Assembly: GCF_017876315.1 (NCBI RefSeq)
Contig: NZ_JAGINU010000001.1
Span: forward strand, 3,782,001-3,846,000
Origin: Pseudonocardia parietis
GTDB lineage: Bacteria; Actinomycetota; Actinomycetes; Mycobacteriales; Pseudonocardiaceae
Length of the DNA: 64,000 nucleotides
Direction: 5' to 3'
Shown here: in pieces, positions 9,661 to 18,158 of the stretch
How positions within the stretch are numbered: the first letter of the stretch is position 1
How the letters are laid out: each line of letters opens with the position of its first letter
Position numbers and translations under genes: made by a program
The notes under the pieces: model-generated
The model's input: only the letters and a program-made list of their open reading frames with translations
Databases searched by the model: none
What the model was told of the DNA's origin: nothing

Positions 9661-10397
9661 CGCTCTGCTCCCTGCGCTGGTTCCCGTCACCTCGACGGTC
9701 GACCGACTGACCACCCGGCGGGCTGGTCGCGACGCACGCCCTGTTACGGATCAGCCGAACTGAATCCGCTCTGGTGTGCGAACGACTGTCATTAGCCCAT
9801 TCCGCCGCCCCAGTCCCGGCAAACGATGTAACGTTCAGGCCGCCAATCGGCGCCCCGTTTGCTGAATTCCACGGCGAAACTCCCCACGGTGCTTTGTCCA
9901 GATTTGCGAAGGTCGCGCCGAGTCCTGTTGCGCAGATCACCATATGCTAGACACTTTTAAGTAAGAGGACGGCAAAATGATCGCGGGACAAGGCAAGAGG
10001 AGGGTTAACGAAGTAGAATTGTCGCGTCGGGTAGTCAGCCGTTCACCTGCGCAGATCCGGGGGGTATCTCGCGGCAGTACTGAGCGGCCCGGTCAGGGTT
10101 CCTGCCTCGCCGTGTGAGGTCGCGACGCCGACACTGCGATAGCCACTAGACTAGTCGTGCTCGGATTGGCTTTCACCAAATTTGACGATTCCCACCAGCG
10201 TAACTTCATAGAGTCCAGCCCACGAATGAGTGGGCGCGCTCGGTCGACCGCGCGCGGGTCTCGCAGATATCACCGGTTCCGGGGATCTGGGATCGGCGCT
10301 CCAGCTGTAAATCGTGATCGTCTCGGCGTGGCAGTCCCGGACGCAGGGCGGCCATCGCGTGACCCACCTCGTTGTGCCGACTTCAGACGATCAAGCG
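9661..10397. other. Gene-poor, AT-richer stretch upstream of the synthetase
   Basis: About 740 bp without a convincing long gene. It must contain the promoter of the minus-strand synthetase/oxygenase pair. The part at 9930-10020 is clearly AT-richer than its surroundings (runs such as cacttttaagtaag), as expected of acquired DNA or a promoter. One small plus-strand frame with a ribosome site is listed separately. Near 10398 the remains of an aldehyde dehydrogenase begin. Confidence 0.4.
9977..10117 (+). CDS. Possible 46-residue small protein
   Basis: ATG preceded by AGAGGA about 9 nt upstream, in a locally AT-rich stretch. The product is basic and hydrophilic (starts MIAGQGKRRVNEVELSRR, one Cys near the end), with no membrane segment. 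No similarity is recognised. Its position, divergent from the synthetase cluster, would suit a regulatory peptide or a chance frame. Low confidence. Confidence 0.2.
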   Translation: MIAGQGKRRVNEVELSRRVVSRSPAQIRGVSRGSTERPGQGSCLAV

Positions 10398-11086
10398 AAC
10401 CGCGGAAGCAGATCACCCCCACGTCGTCGTTCTGTGCGACGCCGTCGATCCCAGCCCGGCCGTGTCGTGATCACCGGCGGCCTCGCCGAGGACTGGTCAT
10501 GCCGGCCTGCCCCGTCGCCGTCGTGCTCCTCTGCGCGCCGGTGTCCGAGGAGTTCACCGGCAAGCTGCTCGCGCGGATGGACGAGCTGACCGTCGGCGAC
10601 CCGCGCGAGGCGGGCACCCGGATCGCGCCGCTGATCGACGAGGCCGCCACGCAACGGGTGCTCGACCGCATCGACGCCGCCCGCGCCGCCGGGGCACGGG
10701 TGCTGCACGGCGGCCGGGCCCGTGGCCGCGCGATCGAGCCGACCGTGCTGTGCGAGGTGCCCGAGGAGCAGCCGGCCTGGTGCGAGGAGATCTTCGACCC
10801 GGTCGTCGCACTGCGGGTGGTGCCGGATCTCGCGGCCGGGCTGGCGGCGGTGAACCGGTCCCGCTACGGGTTGCACGCCGCCGTCTTCACCCGGTCGCTG
10901 GCGTCGGCGTTCGCGGCGATCGAGGAGCTGGAGGTCGGGGGCGTGGTCGTCAACGAGGTGCCCGGGTTCCGGTCCGACGTCATGCCCTACGGCGGGGTGA
11001 AGGACTCCGGGGTCGGCCGCGAGGGGCCGCGCTTCGCGATCGAGGAACTGACCGTGACCCGGATGGCCGTGGTCCGGCCGTCCTGA
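10398..11086 (+). pseudogene. Aldehyde dehydrogenase remnant, C-terminal part
   Basis: The last ~195 residues (from about 10500) are a good NAD(P)-dependent aldehyde dehydrogenase C-terminus: EEFTGKLLARMDELTVGDP, then PTVLCEVPEEQPAWCEEIFDPVVAL and PYGGVKDSGVGREGPRFAIEEL. The catalytic Cys/Glu region is missing. Upstream, ADHPHVVVLCDAVDPSPAVS and ITGGLAEDW look like the preceding beta-strands but lie in other frames with an intervening stop. Thus the gene is truncated and frameshifted. It borders the accessory island on the right and precedes an intact SDR gene by 13 bp, so it was probably the first gene of a resident dehydrogenase operon. Confidence 0.7.
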
Positions 11087-11099
11087 CAAGGGGGACCCG

Positions 11100-11849
11100 A
11101 TGAGCGAGCTCTTCCGGCTCGACGGCAGGCGCGCGGTCGTGCTCGGCGCCGGCGGCATCGGTGCGGCGGCCGCGAGCGCGCTGGCCGCGCACGGGGCGTC
11201 GGTGGTGTGCGCCGACCGCGACCCGCAGGTCGCCGCGGCCGCCGCGGCGGCGAGCGGCGGGACGGCCGCGACCGTCGACGTGACCGACCCGGCGTCGCTG
11301 CGCGAGGCGGTCCCCGGCGACGTCGACGCCGTCGTGCTCACCGCCGCGGTGAACGTCCGCAAGCGGATCCTGGACTACTCACCGGACGAGTTCGACACGG
11401 TCGTCGGCCTCAACCTCGGCGGGACGTTCGCGGTCCTGCGGGAGTTCGGCGCCCGGATGACGGCCCGCGGGAGCGGCTCGATCGTGGTGTTCTCCTCGAT
11501 CCGCGGGCGCACCGTCGAGCCCGGGCAGTCGGTCTACGCGGCCACCAAGGCCGGAGCCGAGATGCTGGTCCGGACCGCGGCCGCCGAGTTCGGCCCGCAC
11601 GGGGTACGGGTCAACGCGATCGCACCGGGCATCGTCGAGACCCCGCTGACCGAGCAGATCAAGGCCGACCCGGCGTGGTACCGGGCCTATGCCGAGAAGG
11701 GTGCGCTCGGCCGCTGGTCACGCCCGGACGAGCTGGCCGGTGCGGTGGTCTACCTGTGCTCGGACGCGTCGTCGTTCGTCACCGGGTCGACGCTGGCCGT
11801 GGACGGCGGCTGGACGGCCGTCGACGGCCGGTTCACCCCGCCGGGCTGA
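11100..11849 (+). CDS. SDR family oxidoreductase
   Basis: 249 residues, classical short-chain dehydrogenase/reductase. Nucleotide-binding GAGGIGAAAASALAAHG at about residues 16-32, catalytic Ser in FSSIRG, YAATK with Tyr and Lys at about 140-145, and NAIAPGIVETPLTEQ after it. The C-terminal FVTGSTLAVDGGWTA is standard for dehydrogenases of sugar or hydroxy-acid substrates, but the substrate cannot be read. ATG start with AAGGGGGAC upstream. A GCCGGG-CTGAT-CCCGGC hairpin overlaps the stop. It follows the aldehyde dehydrogenase remnant on the same strand. Confidence 0.9.
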   Translation: MSELFRLDGRRAVVLGAGGIGAAAASALAAHGASVVCADRDPQVAAAAAAASGGTAATVDVTDPASLREAVPGDVDAVVLTAAVNVRKRILDYSPDEFDTVVGLNLGGTFAVLREFGARMTARGSGSIVVFSSIRGRTVEPGQSVYAATKAGAEMLVRTAAAEFGPHGVRVNAIAPGIVETPLTEQIKADPAWYRAYAEKGALGRWSRPDELAGAVVYLCSDASSFVTGSTLAVDGGWTAVDGRFTPPG

Positions 11850-12011
11850 TCCCGGCCGCTCGGGCAGGTACGAAGGGGCGACATGCACCGTTTCACCGGG
11901 TGATCCTCGTCCCGACCCGATGTATCGAACCGATAACGGGGGTAATGGTCGGTAGTCGGGCCCGCACTCTCGGTCGTGGGGCCCGTGGACCGGATCCCAC
12001 GAGGAGGAACG

Positions 12012-12605
12012 ATGCGCACTGCCGATGGCCCCGGACGTACGGGCCCGCGCCCGTCGCCGGGGGTGGCGGACCGGCTCCGCCGCACGGCAGCCAGATGGGA
12101 GGACGTCCTGGCGGTCGGGCTCGGGCTGCTGGCCGCGATCGGGCTGCTCGTCGCCTGGCTGGCCGGCTCGGCGGCACACGGCGCCGTGCTGGAGCGCGGC
12201 GCCGGCGAGGCGGCCGAGCGGACGCCGGTACCGGCCGTCGTCACCGAGCGCGCGGCGACGATGGGGGACCTGCACACCGGGCAGCAGGCGCTCACCGTCG
12301 CCTGGACCGCCCCCGACGGTTCCGCCCGCACCGCGGGCACCTCGCTGCCCGGCCTCTACGACGTCGGCGACCCGATCACCGTGTGGACCGGCCCGGCCGG
12401 CGACCTGACCACCCAGCCGTCGACCCCCGCGGACGCGCTCACCGTGGGCATCGCCGCCGGGCTCATGACCGTCGTGGGCTGGGGGGTGCTGCTGCTGGGC
12501 GCCGGCTACGCCGGCTTCCGCGCGACGGCGGCCCGGTTCGCGCGTGCCTGGGAGCTGGACTGGGCGACCGTCGAGCCGCGCTGGTCGGGGCGCCGGCCCG
12601 CCTGA
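12012..12605 (+). CDS. Rv1733c-like transmembrane protein
   Basis: 197 residues. An N-terminal cytoplasmic stretch is followed by a membrane helix (VLAVGLGLLAAIGLLVAWLAG, about 38-58), an extracytoplasmic domain of about 90 residues and a second helix (about 145-168). This two-helix plan is that of the mycobacterial Rv1733c family, found throughout Actinobacteria; its biochemical role is unknown. The start ATG has a strong GAGGAGG site 5 nt away. The IS1380-type element inserted 3 bp beyond its stop codon, so its natural 3' flank has been displaced. Confidence 0.8.
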   Translation: MRTADGPGRTGPRPSPGVADRLRRTAARWEDVLAVGLGLLAAIGLLVAWLAGSAAHGAVLERGAGEAAERTPVPAVVTERAATMGDLHTGQQALTVAWTAPDGSARTAGTSLPGLYDVGDPITVWTGPAGDLTTQPSTPADALTVGIAAGLMTVVGWGVLLLGAGYAGFRATAARFARAWELDWATVEPRWSGRRPA

Positions 12606-12754
12606 GTCTTAGCCTCGATCCGCAGAGCTGCTGGGGTAGTGATCTTGCTTCTCGAATGATCATGGTCGTGCGGTGCTGGGCGTGCGGGGGTCGCTGGTCT
12701 GTCCAGCTCTTCCACGTGGCGCGCGCTCGGGCCCGGGGTGCGGGGGTGGGTGGG

Positions 12755-14164
12755 TCAGGCCGCGGCCGGCGGGCTGTGCCCAGTGATGGAGCCGATGGTG
12801 TGGTCCCACAGCTGCTGCCATGCGGGCGCCCAGGGCCAGCGGCTGGGGAGGTGCAGCATGGGTGTGCGGGCGGGTCGGGCCAGGCGGGCGGGCACGGCGA
12901 TCAGCTGTCGGCGCAGCGTCGCGCCGCGGGCGCGGGTCTGGGATCGGCCGGCGAGGGTGCCGGTCGCGTGGAGCAGGTTGTGCGCGATCGCGGCGCACAG
13001 GGCCCAGGCGGAGTTGGCGCCGAAGTGCCCCGAGGGCAGGTGCGCCAGCGGTCCGTCGATCAGGTCGGCGAACACGGTTTCGATGATCGCGTGGCGGCGG
13101 TGGACGATATCGGCGGTGGCCGTGGGCCGGGTGGAGTTGGTGAAGAAGGGGTGATGGCGCCAGACCGGGAACAGTGCGTCGGGGTAGCGGGCGTCGATGA
13201 CCCGACGCACGACCAGTCGAGCGGTGATCCGATCTGTGGTGGCGGTGAAGGCGGTGTAGGGCACTTCGGCGACCTCGGCGTCGGAGATCCACGCTCCGGT
13301 GTCGGGATCGCGGACCGCGCCGGGGTAGCGCACCGGGGTCCACGCGGTGTCGGGGATGGAAGCGATGGCGCGTTGGATGGCCGGGTTCTTGGTCATGACC
13401 AGGGAGAACTCGACCTGGCCGCGTCGGCAGGCTCGGACCACGGCGCGGGTGCCGTAGGCGGAGTCGCCGCGCACCAGGATCTTCCCCGATGCGCCGGCGG
13501 CGCGGGCGGTGGCGATCGCCTGGGCGACCATCCGCCCGGCACCCTTGCCCGAGCCGGTCTTGCCCGCGCGTAGCCGCATCCCGGCGATCACCGGCGCGGC
13601 CGCCTCGGTGCTGATGGTGGTGGCCAGTGGCGAGAGACCTTTGCGCAGTACCTGCTTGCCGGCGATCTTGGTGTGTCCGTAGGAGGCGCCCTGCTTGGCG
13701 TGCCCGTAGACCGGGCGCAGCAACGAGTCGATGTCGATGAACGCCTGCTCGTCGATCCCGGCCAGCACCTCGGTGCGGCCGGCCAGGGCGATCAGGTGTG
13801 CGCGCAGCACCGACTCCAGCTGGCGGGCGTGGCCGAAGGTGAACTCCCGCAACAGCGTCCCGAGGGTCGAGGGGGCGTACACGTCGTCGAACAGGATCGG
13901 TGTCCCACCCGCACGCAGCAGGTCCAGATCGTCGATGCTGTCCGCGCCGGCGCACATCCCGGCGATCACCCCGAGCAACTTCGGTGCCGGGTTGGCCGAG
14001 CCCGACTTGATCCGCGGGGTCATGATCGACACCTTCCCGGTGATGATCTCGCTCAGCCGGGTCTGCTCGGCAAGCTCGAGCAGCGGCACCAGGCCTGCGT
14101 GCGACACGAGATTGTCCTCATCGAACCGCGCAGAGCCGGCGGTGAACCTGTGGGAGACTCGCAC
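12755..14164 (-). CDS. IS1380-family transposase
   Basis: 469 residues from a GTG at 14162-14164. The N-terminal HRFTAGSARFDEDNLVSHAGLVPLLELAE block, the central VLAGIDEQAFIDIDS (first catalytic Asp), ILVRGDSAYGTRAVV (second Asp) and RRHAIIETVFADLIDGPLAHLPSG with the late Glu form an IS1380/DDE transposase with the usual insertion domain. The frame stays open up to 14248 with an ATG, but that would place a 23-bp hairpin inside codons 4-28. I prefer the GTG just after the hairpin, where the family consensus begins. The frame is intact. Confidence 0.92.
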   Translation of the reverse strand: MRVSHRFTAGSARFDEDNLVSHAGLVPLLELAEQTRLSEIITGKVSIMTPRIKSGSANPAPKLLGVIAGMCAGADSIDDLDLLRAGGTPILFDDVYAPSTLGTLLREFTFGHARQLESVLRAHLIALAGRTEVLAGIDEQAFIDIDSLLRPVYGHAKQGASYGHTKIAGKQVLRKGLSPLATTISTEAAAPVIAGMRLRAGKTGSGKGAGRMVAQAIATARAAGASGKILVRGDSAYGTRAVVRACRRGQVEFSLVMTKNPAIQRAIASIPDTAWTPVRYPGAVRDPDTGAWISDAEVAEVPYTAFTATTDRITARLVVRRVIDARYPDALFPVWRHHPFFTNSTRPTATADIVHRRHAIIETVFADLIDGPLAHLPSGHFGANSAWALCAAIAHNLLHATGTLAGRSQTRARGATLRRQLIAVPARLARPARTPMLHLPSRWPWAPAWQQLWDHTIGSITGHSPPAAA

Positions 14165-14165
14165 T

Positions 14166-14237
14166 GAAAGTGCCTCTCTGCAGCTGGGTTGGTTGGTGCG
14201 TCGCAACACCCATTCTCCCAGCTCAGGAGGCACTTTC
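14166..14237. repeat. Long hairpin at the right end of the IS
   Basis: Inverted arms at 14166-14188 and 14217-14237 share GAAAGTGCCTC and CAGCTGGG with only small gaps, giving a stem of about 21 bp around a 28-nt loop. It lies between the right terminal repeat and the preferred transposase start. A role as a barrier to read-through transcription or translation entering the element is plausible (inference). Confidence 0.7.
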
Positions 14238-14284
14238 CTCATTCCCACGCCGCTCCCCGACGCGGTTCATCTGCGGATCGAGGC

Positions 14285-14914
14285 TTAGGCCGGGACCCCG
14301 GTGCCGGCCCGCAGACCGGCGTCGAACACGGACATGGCCTCGTCGACCAGGTCGGTGAGCTCACGCCCGCGCGGGTCGGTGCCGTGGTCGCCGAGCCAGT
14401 GCTGCACCGCCACCCGCAGCCCGGTGACGGCGGCCGCTGCGGCCAGGGTCGGGAACAGGTCGCTCGCCGGGTCGGTCCCGGTCCGCGCGACGACGGCCGC
14501 CGCCAGCTCCCGCTCCTGGGCCGCGAACGCGGCCATGTGATGGGCGACGACGGCCGGGTGCGTGCGCAGCGCGCGCAGGCGCATGAAGCGGTCCAGGTAG
14601 CCGGGGTCGGTGACGACGGCGTGCAGGGCCAGGCGCAGCGACTCGGTCACCGGCTCGTCGGCGGGGCGTTCGGTGAACGCTCCGACCAGGATCTCGGCGG
14701 TCACCGCGTTCGCCGCGACGACGGCCTCCTCCTTGGACGTGAAGTAGTTGAAGAACGTCCGCGGCGCGACGTCGGCGGCGTCGGCGATCTGCTCGATGGT
14801 CACCTGGTCGACGCCGTGCTCGCTGCACAGCTGCAGCGCCGCCGCCGCCAGGGCCGCCCGCGTCGCGGCCTTCTTGCGTTCCCGCCGCCCCGGTGGGTGC
14901 GCCTGGTCAGCCAC
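14285..14914 (-). CDS. TetR-family regulator of the adjacent efflux gene
   Basis: 209 residues. An N-terminal helix-turn-helix spans about 15-60 (TIEQIADAADVAPRTFFNYFTSKEEAV), as in the AcrR-like branch, followed by an all-helical ligand domain. The GTG start at 14912-14914 overlaps the stop of the MFS gene by 8 nt, so both are co-transcribed from the MFS promoter. Auto-regulated control of the pump is inferred. The TAA stop lies within the CTTAG target site of the IS. Confidence 0.9.
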   Translation of the reverse strand: MADQAHPPGRRERKKAATRAALAAAALQLCSEHGVDQVTIEQIADAADVAPRTFFNYFTSKEEAVVAANAVTAEILVGAFTERPADEPVTESLRLALHAVVTDPGYLDRFMRLRALRTHPAVVAHHMAAFAAQERELAAAVVARTGTDPASDLFPTLAAAAAVTGLRVAVQHWLGDHGTDPRGRELTDLVDEAMSVFDAGLRAGTGVPA

Positions 14915-16802
14915 GGTCGGCTCCCGCGTTGGCGCGGACCGGTGGCTCGACCGACACGATCTCCGGCCGGTCGGCGCCGGGCAGCGGCTCCAGGTCGACG
15001 TCGAGGCGCATGCCCTCATGCGGCACCGTCACCCGGTGCGCGGCGGGCCTGCCCTCCCAGCGGTACACGGTGGACACGGTGCCGGTCGCGACGCAGATCC
15101 GGTAGTGCCCTTCGTCGTCGGCCCGGGTGCGGCCGAGCTCGGTCCCGTCGCGGCCGAGCACGGTGAGCACGGCTCCGGCTGCCGGCATGCCGTCGGCCCG
15201 CACGACACCGTGCAGGAACGGGCCGGATGCGCCGGTGCCCGGGGCCGGGTCGTCGACCGGGGTGTCCTCGATGTCGAGGGTCTCGCGCAGCGGCTTCTCG
15301 CGCAGGAACAGGATCGCGATCAGTGCCAGCAGCGCGAGCGGGGCCGCGACCAGGAAGATGTCGGCGATCGCGTGACCGTAGGAGTCCATGACGATCGTGC
15401 GCACCGGCCCGGGCAGCTCGTCCAGGTTCGGCACCTGCCCGCCCGCCGTCGCGTTGCCGCCCTCGATCCCGGCCGCGGAGAGCCCGGACGCCGTCCGCGA
15501 CGCGACCACCGAGGCCAGCAGCGCGCCGAGGCCGGCGACACCGGCCGACCCGCCCACCGACCGGAAGAAGGTCACGGTCGAGCTCGCGGAGCCCATGTTC
15601 CGCATCGCCACGGTGTTCTGCACCGCGAGGACCAGGTTCTGCTGGGTCATGCCGACGCCCATGCCGACGAACAGCATCGCGATCGCCACCGGCCAGTACG
15701 GCACCGTCGAGGAGATGACCGCGGCACCGAGCGTCAGACCGGCGGTGAGCAGCGAGCCGCCCAGCACCAGGTAGCGCTTCCAGCGCCCGTAGCGGGAGAT
15801 CAGCTGCCCCGCGACGTTCGACGCCACGAACATGCCGACGATCATCGGCAGGGTCAGCGCGCCGGCCTCGGTGGCCGAGGCACCCCTGGCGAGCTGGAAG
15901 TACTGGGACAGGAAGATCGTCGAGCCGAACATCGCGACCCCGACGAACATGCTGGCCACGCTGGCGAGCACGAACGTGCGGTCCCGGAAGAGGAACGGCG
16001 GGACGACCGGGTCCTTCGCCCGCCGTTCGACGAACACGGCCAGGGCCAGCAGCGCGAGACCGCCGACGACCAGCCCGACCGAGGTCGGGGAGCCCCAGGC
16101 GAACTGCTTGCCGGCGAGCGAGGTCCACAGCAGCAGCGCCGAGATGCCTGCCGCGATGAGCAGCGCACCCAGGTAGTCGATCGAGACGTCGTCACGCCGC
16201 GCGGTGGGGACGTTCAGTGTCTTCTGCAGCACGACCAGCGAGAGCGCCGCGAGCGGGACGCCGGCGAAGAAGCACCAGCGCCAGCCGAGCGGCGAGTCGA
16301 CGATGACCCCGCCGAGCAGCGGGCCGCCGACGACGGCCACCGACATGATCGCGCTCAGGTAGCCCATGTACCGGCCGCGCTCGCGCGGGGTGATGATCGC
16401 GGCGATCACCACCTGGGTGAGCGCCTGCAAGCCGCCCATGCCCAGGCCCTGCAGCACCCGGAAGCCGATCAGCTGTGACGTCGACACCGCGAGCCCGCAC
16501 AGCAGCGACCCGACCAGGAAGATCCCGATCGCGATCTGCACCAGCAGCTTCTTGGAGTAGAGGTCGGCGAACTTGCCCCAGATCGGGGTGGACGCCGTCA
16601 TCGCCAGCAGCGAGGCCGAGACCACCCAGGTGTACTCGGCCTGGGTGCCGCCGAGATCCCCGAGGATGCGGGGCAGCGCGTTGGACACGATCGTGCTGGA
16701 CAGCACGCCGACGAACAGGGCCATGAGCAGGCCGGTCAGCGGGAGCAGCACGTCGCGCCGGTGGGCGGCGGCCTCCTCGGGAGAGCGGGTAGTTGACGTC
16801 AC
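14907..16802 (-). CDS. MFS drug/H+ antiporter (DHA2 type) with C-terminal beta-sandwich tail
   Basis: 631 residues from GTG. Fourteen membrane helices of the EmrB/QacA (DHA2) family occupy about residues 15-520, with the motif-A-like loop GKFADLYSKKLLVQ and antiporter motif C GVLSSTIVSNALPRIL/VAVVGGPLLGG regions. After the last helix comes a soluble tail of about 100 residues (LHGVVRADGMPAAGAVLTVL, TRADDEGHYRICV) resembling carboxypeptidase-regulatory-like/Ig-type repeats, which are unusual on this transporter class. The start is uncertain: no strong ribosome site is visible and an ATG lies 36 nt upstream. First gene of the operon with tetR. Confidence 0.87.
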   Translation of the reverse strand: MTSTTRSPEEAAAHRRDVLLPLTGLLMALFVGVLSSTIVSNALPRILGDLGGTQAEYTWVVSASLLAMTASTPIWGKFADLYSKKLLVQIAIGIFLVGSLLCGLAVSTSQLIGFRVLQGLGMGGLQALTQVVIAAIITPRERGRYMGYLSAIMSVAVVGGPLLGGVIVDSPLGWRWCFFAGVPLAALSLVVLQKTLNVPTARRDDVSIDYLGALLIAAGISALLLWTSLAGKQFAWGSPTSVGLVVGGLALLALAVFVERRAKDPVVPPFLFRDRTFVLASVASMFVGVAMFGSTIFLSQYFQLARGASATEAGALTLPMIVGMFVASNVAGQLISRYGRWKRYLVLGGSLLTAGLTLGAAVISSTVPYWPVAIAMLFVGMGVGMTQQNLVLAVQNTVAMRNMGSASSTVTFFRSVGGSAGVAGLGALLASVVASRTASGLSAAGIEGGNATAGGQVPNLDELPGPVRTIVMDSYGHAIADIFLVAAPLALLALIAILFLREKPLRETLDIEDTPVDDPAPGTGASGPFLHGVVRADGMPAAGAVLTVLGRDGTELGRTRADDEGHYRICVATGTVSTVYRWEGRPAAHRVTVPHEGMRLDVDLEPLPGADRPEIVSVEPPVRANAGADRG

Positions 16803-16901
16803 GCAACGATAATGCCGCCAAAGGTGCGTAGTGTGCAAGTTTGCCGAGAGTGCGCCTCCGCACAGTGACCCGGGCCATCGGACGGCAACCCGCCGCGGCC
16901 C

Positions 16902-18158
16902 TCAGGTCGCCGGCAGGTCCACCGTCACCTCGGTCCCCGCCCGTGCTCCGCTGCGGATACCGATCCGGCCACCGGCGTCCGCGGCGGCGCGGCGCACGAG
17001 CAGCAGGCCGATGTGCCCGGGCTCCGGTCCGGCACCGGGGTCGAAGCCGGTGCCGTCGTCCGCGACGACGAGCCGGGCCGACCCACCGGCGACGACCAGG
17101 GTGACCGTGATCCGGTTCGCCGCGGCGTGGGCCCGTGCGTTGCGCAGCAGCTCCCCGGCGATCCGGTGCAGCAGGGCGGCGTTCCGGTCGCTCAGCCCGC
17201 TCGTCGCGCCGATCTCCGTCTCCGTCCGTGGGGTCGCCTCCTCGGCCTGGGCGCGCAGCGCGGTGGGCAGGCCGGCGGCATCGACGTCGTCGGGCAGCAG
17301 GTCGTCGAGCACGGACCGGATCCGGGTCACCCCGTCACCGACGGTCTCCCGGGCCCGGTACACCAGTTCGGGCCGGGCCGCGGCGAGGTCGAGCATCAGC
17401 CCCGCGGACGCCAGCCCGGGCAGGACGTCGTCGTGCAGCCGGCGCGCCAGGTCACGGCGGGCGAGCTCGCCCGCGGCCAGGCCGTACAGCGCGGCGTCGC
17501 GGCGCTCGGCCAGCTCACGGCCGCGACGGCGGGCCAGCGTGACCGACAGCGGCAGCACGGCCGCGGCGACCGCGACCATCCCGGCGATCGCGGGTGGCAG
17601 CAGCAGGCCGACCGCCCGCGCGGTGGCCCCGTCGACGTCGACCGGGACGTAGACCTCGAGCCGGGCCGGGCGACCGATCGCGTCGCGGAACCCGAGGAAG
17701 ACCTCACGCAGGTTGCCGTCGCGCTCGTAGCGGTGCTCGGGGTCGTCGGGCACGGTCAGCACCACCGCCTCGCCGGCGTCGAGCCGGGCGCCGAGCACCG
17801 GGTCGAAGCGGCGGGTGACGCCCTCGATCCGCGGCTCGTCGGAGAACACCACCCGCGCCGAGGTGTCCTCGACCAGCCAGACCTTGACCCGGGACACCAT
17901 GCCGACCGTGCGGAACGGCTCCAGGTCGTCCAGCAGCCGTTCCCGGTCCCGGGGCGTGGCGGCGAGCAGGTCGCGCTCGGTCAGCGGCACGACCACCGCG
18001 CTCGCCACCCGTCGGGAGACCTCCTCTGCGCGACGTTCGGCCTCGGCGTGGGCCAGCCACCAGACCCCGCCGGAGACCAGCCCGCAGACCAGCAGTACCG
18101 CTGCGAGGGTGACGAGCCCGTGCCGGAGCAGCGCGCGGCGGACCGGGTTCACCGCCAT
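16902..18158 (-). CDS. NarL/DegS-type sensor histidine kinase
   Basis: 418 residues. A helix at about 13-36, an extracytoplasmic domain, a second helix at about 180-205, then a HisKA_3 dimerisation domain with RRLHDDVLPGLAS (phospho-His) and a C-terminal HATPase domain with ELLRNARAHA, DDGTGFDPG and GHIGLLLVRRAA. It starts 10 nt inside the end of the response regulator gene, so the pair is coupled. The pair is divergent from the iron ABC transporter, which suggests control of iron uptake or response to an envelope signal (inference). Confidence 0.92.
   Translation of the reverse strand: MAVNPVRRALLRHGLVTLAAVLLVCGLVSGGVWWLAHAEAERRAEEVSRRVASAVVVPLTERDLLAATPRDRERLLDDLEPFRTVGMVSRVKVWLVEDTSARVVFSDEPRIEGVTRRFDPVLGARLDAGEAVVLTVPDDPEHRYERDGNLREVFLGFRDAIGRPARLEVYVPVDVDGATARAVGLLLPPAIAGMVAVAAAVLPLSVTLARRRGRELAERRDAALYGLAAGELARRDLARRLHDDVLPGLASAGLMLDLAAARPELVYRARETVGDGVTRIRSVLDDLLPDDVDAAGLPTALRAQAEEATPRTETEIGATSGLSDRNAALLHRIAGELLRNARAHAAANRITVTLVVAGGSARLVVADDGTGFDPGAGPEPGHIGLLLVRRAAADAGGRIGIRSGARAGTEVTVDLPAT

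Larger units (their letters stand above)
12613..14283 (-). mobile_element. IS1380-family insertion sequence with CTTAG target duplication
   Basis: 1671 bp. The ends are inverted repeats, CCTCGATCCGCAGA at the left and its complement at 14270-14283. They are flanked by identical 5-bp direct repeats CTTAG (12608-12612 and 14284-14288), the signature of transposition. The element carries one minus-strand transposase gene and an internal long hairpin near the right end. The right CTTAG contains the stop codon of the tetR gene, so both neighbours survived the insertion. Ends and target duplication are perfect, so this is probably recent and active. Confidence 0.93.

Noticed and set aside
14748..16478. 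576-codon plus-strand frame opposite the MFS gene
   Set aside because: Charged, repetitive antisense shadow of a membrane protein gene.
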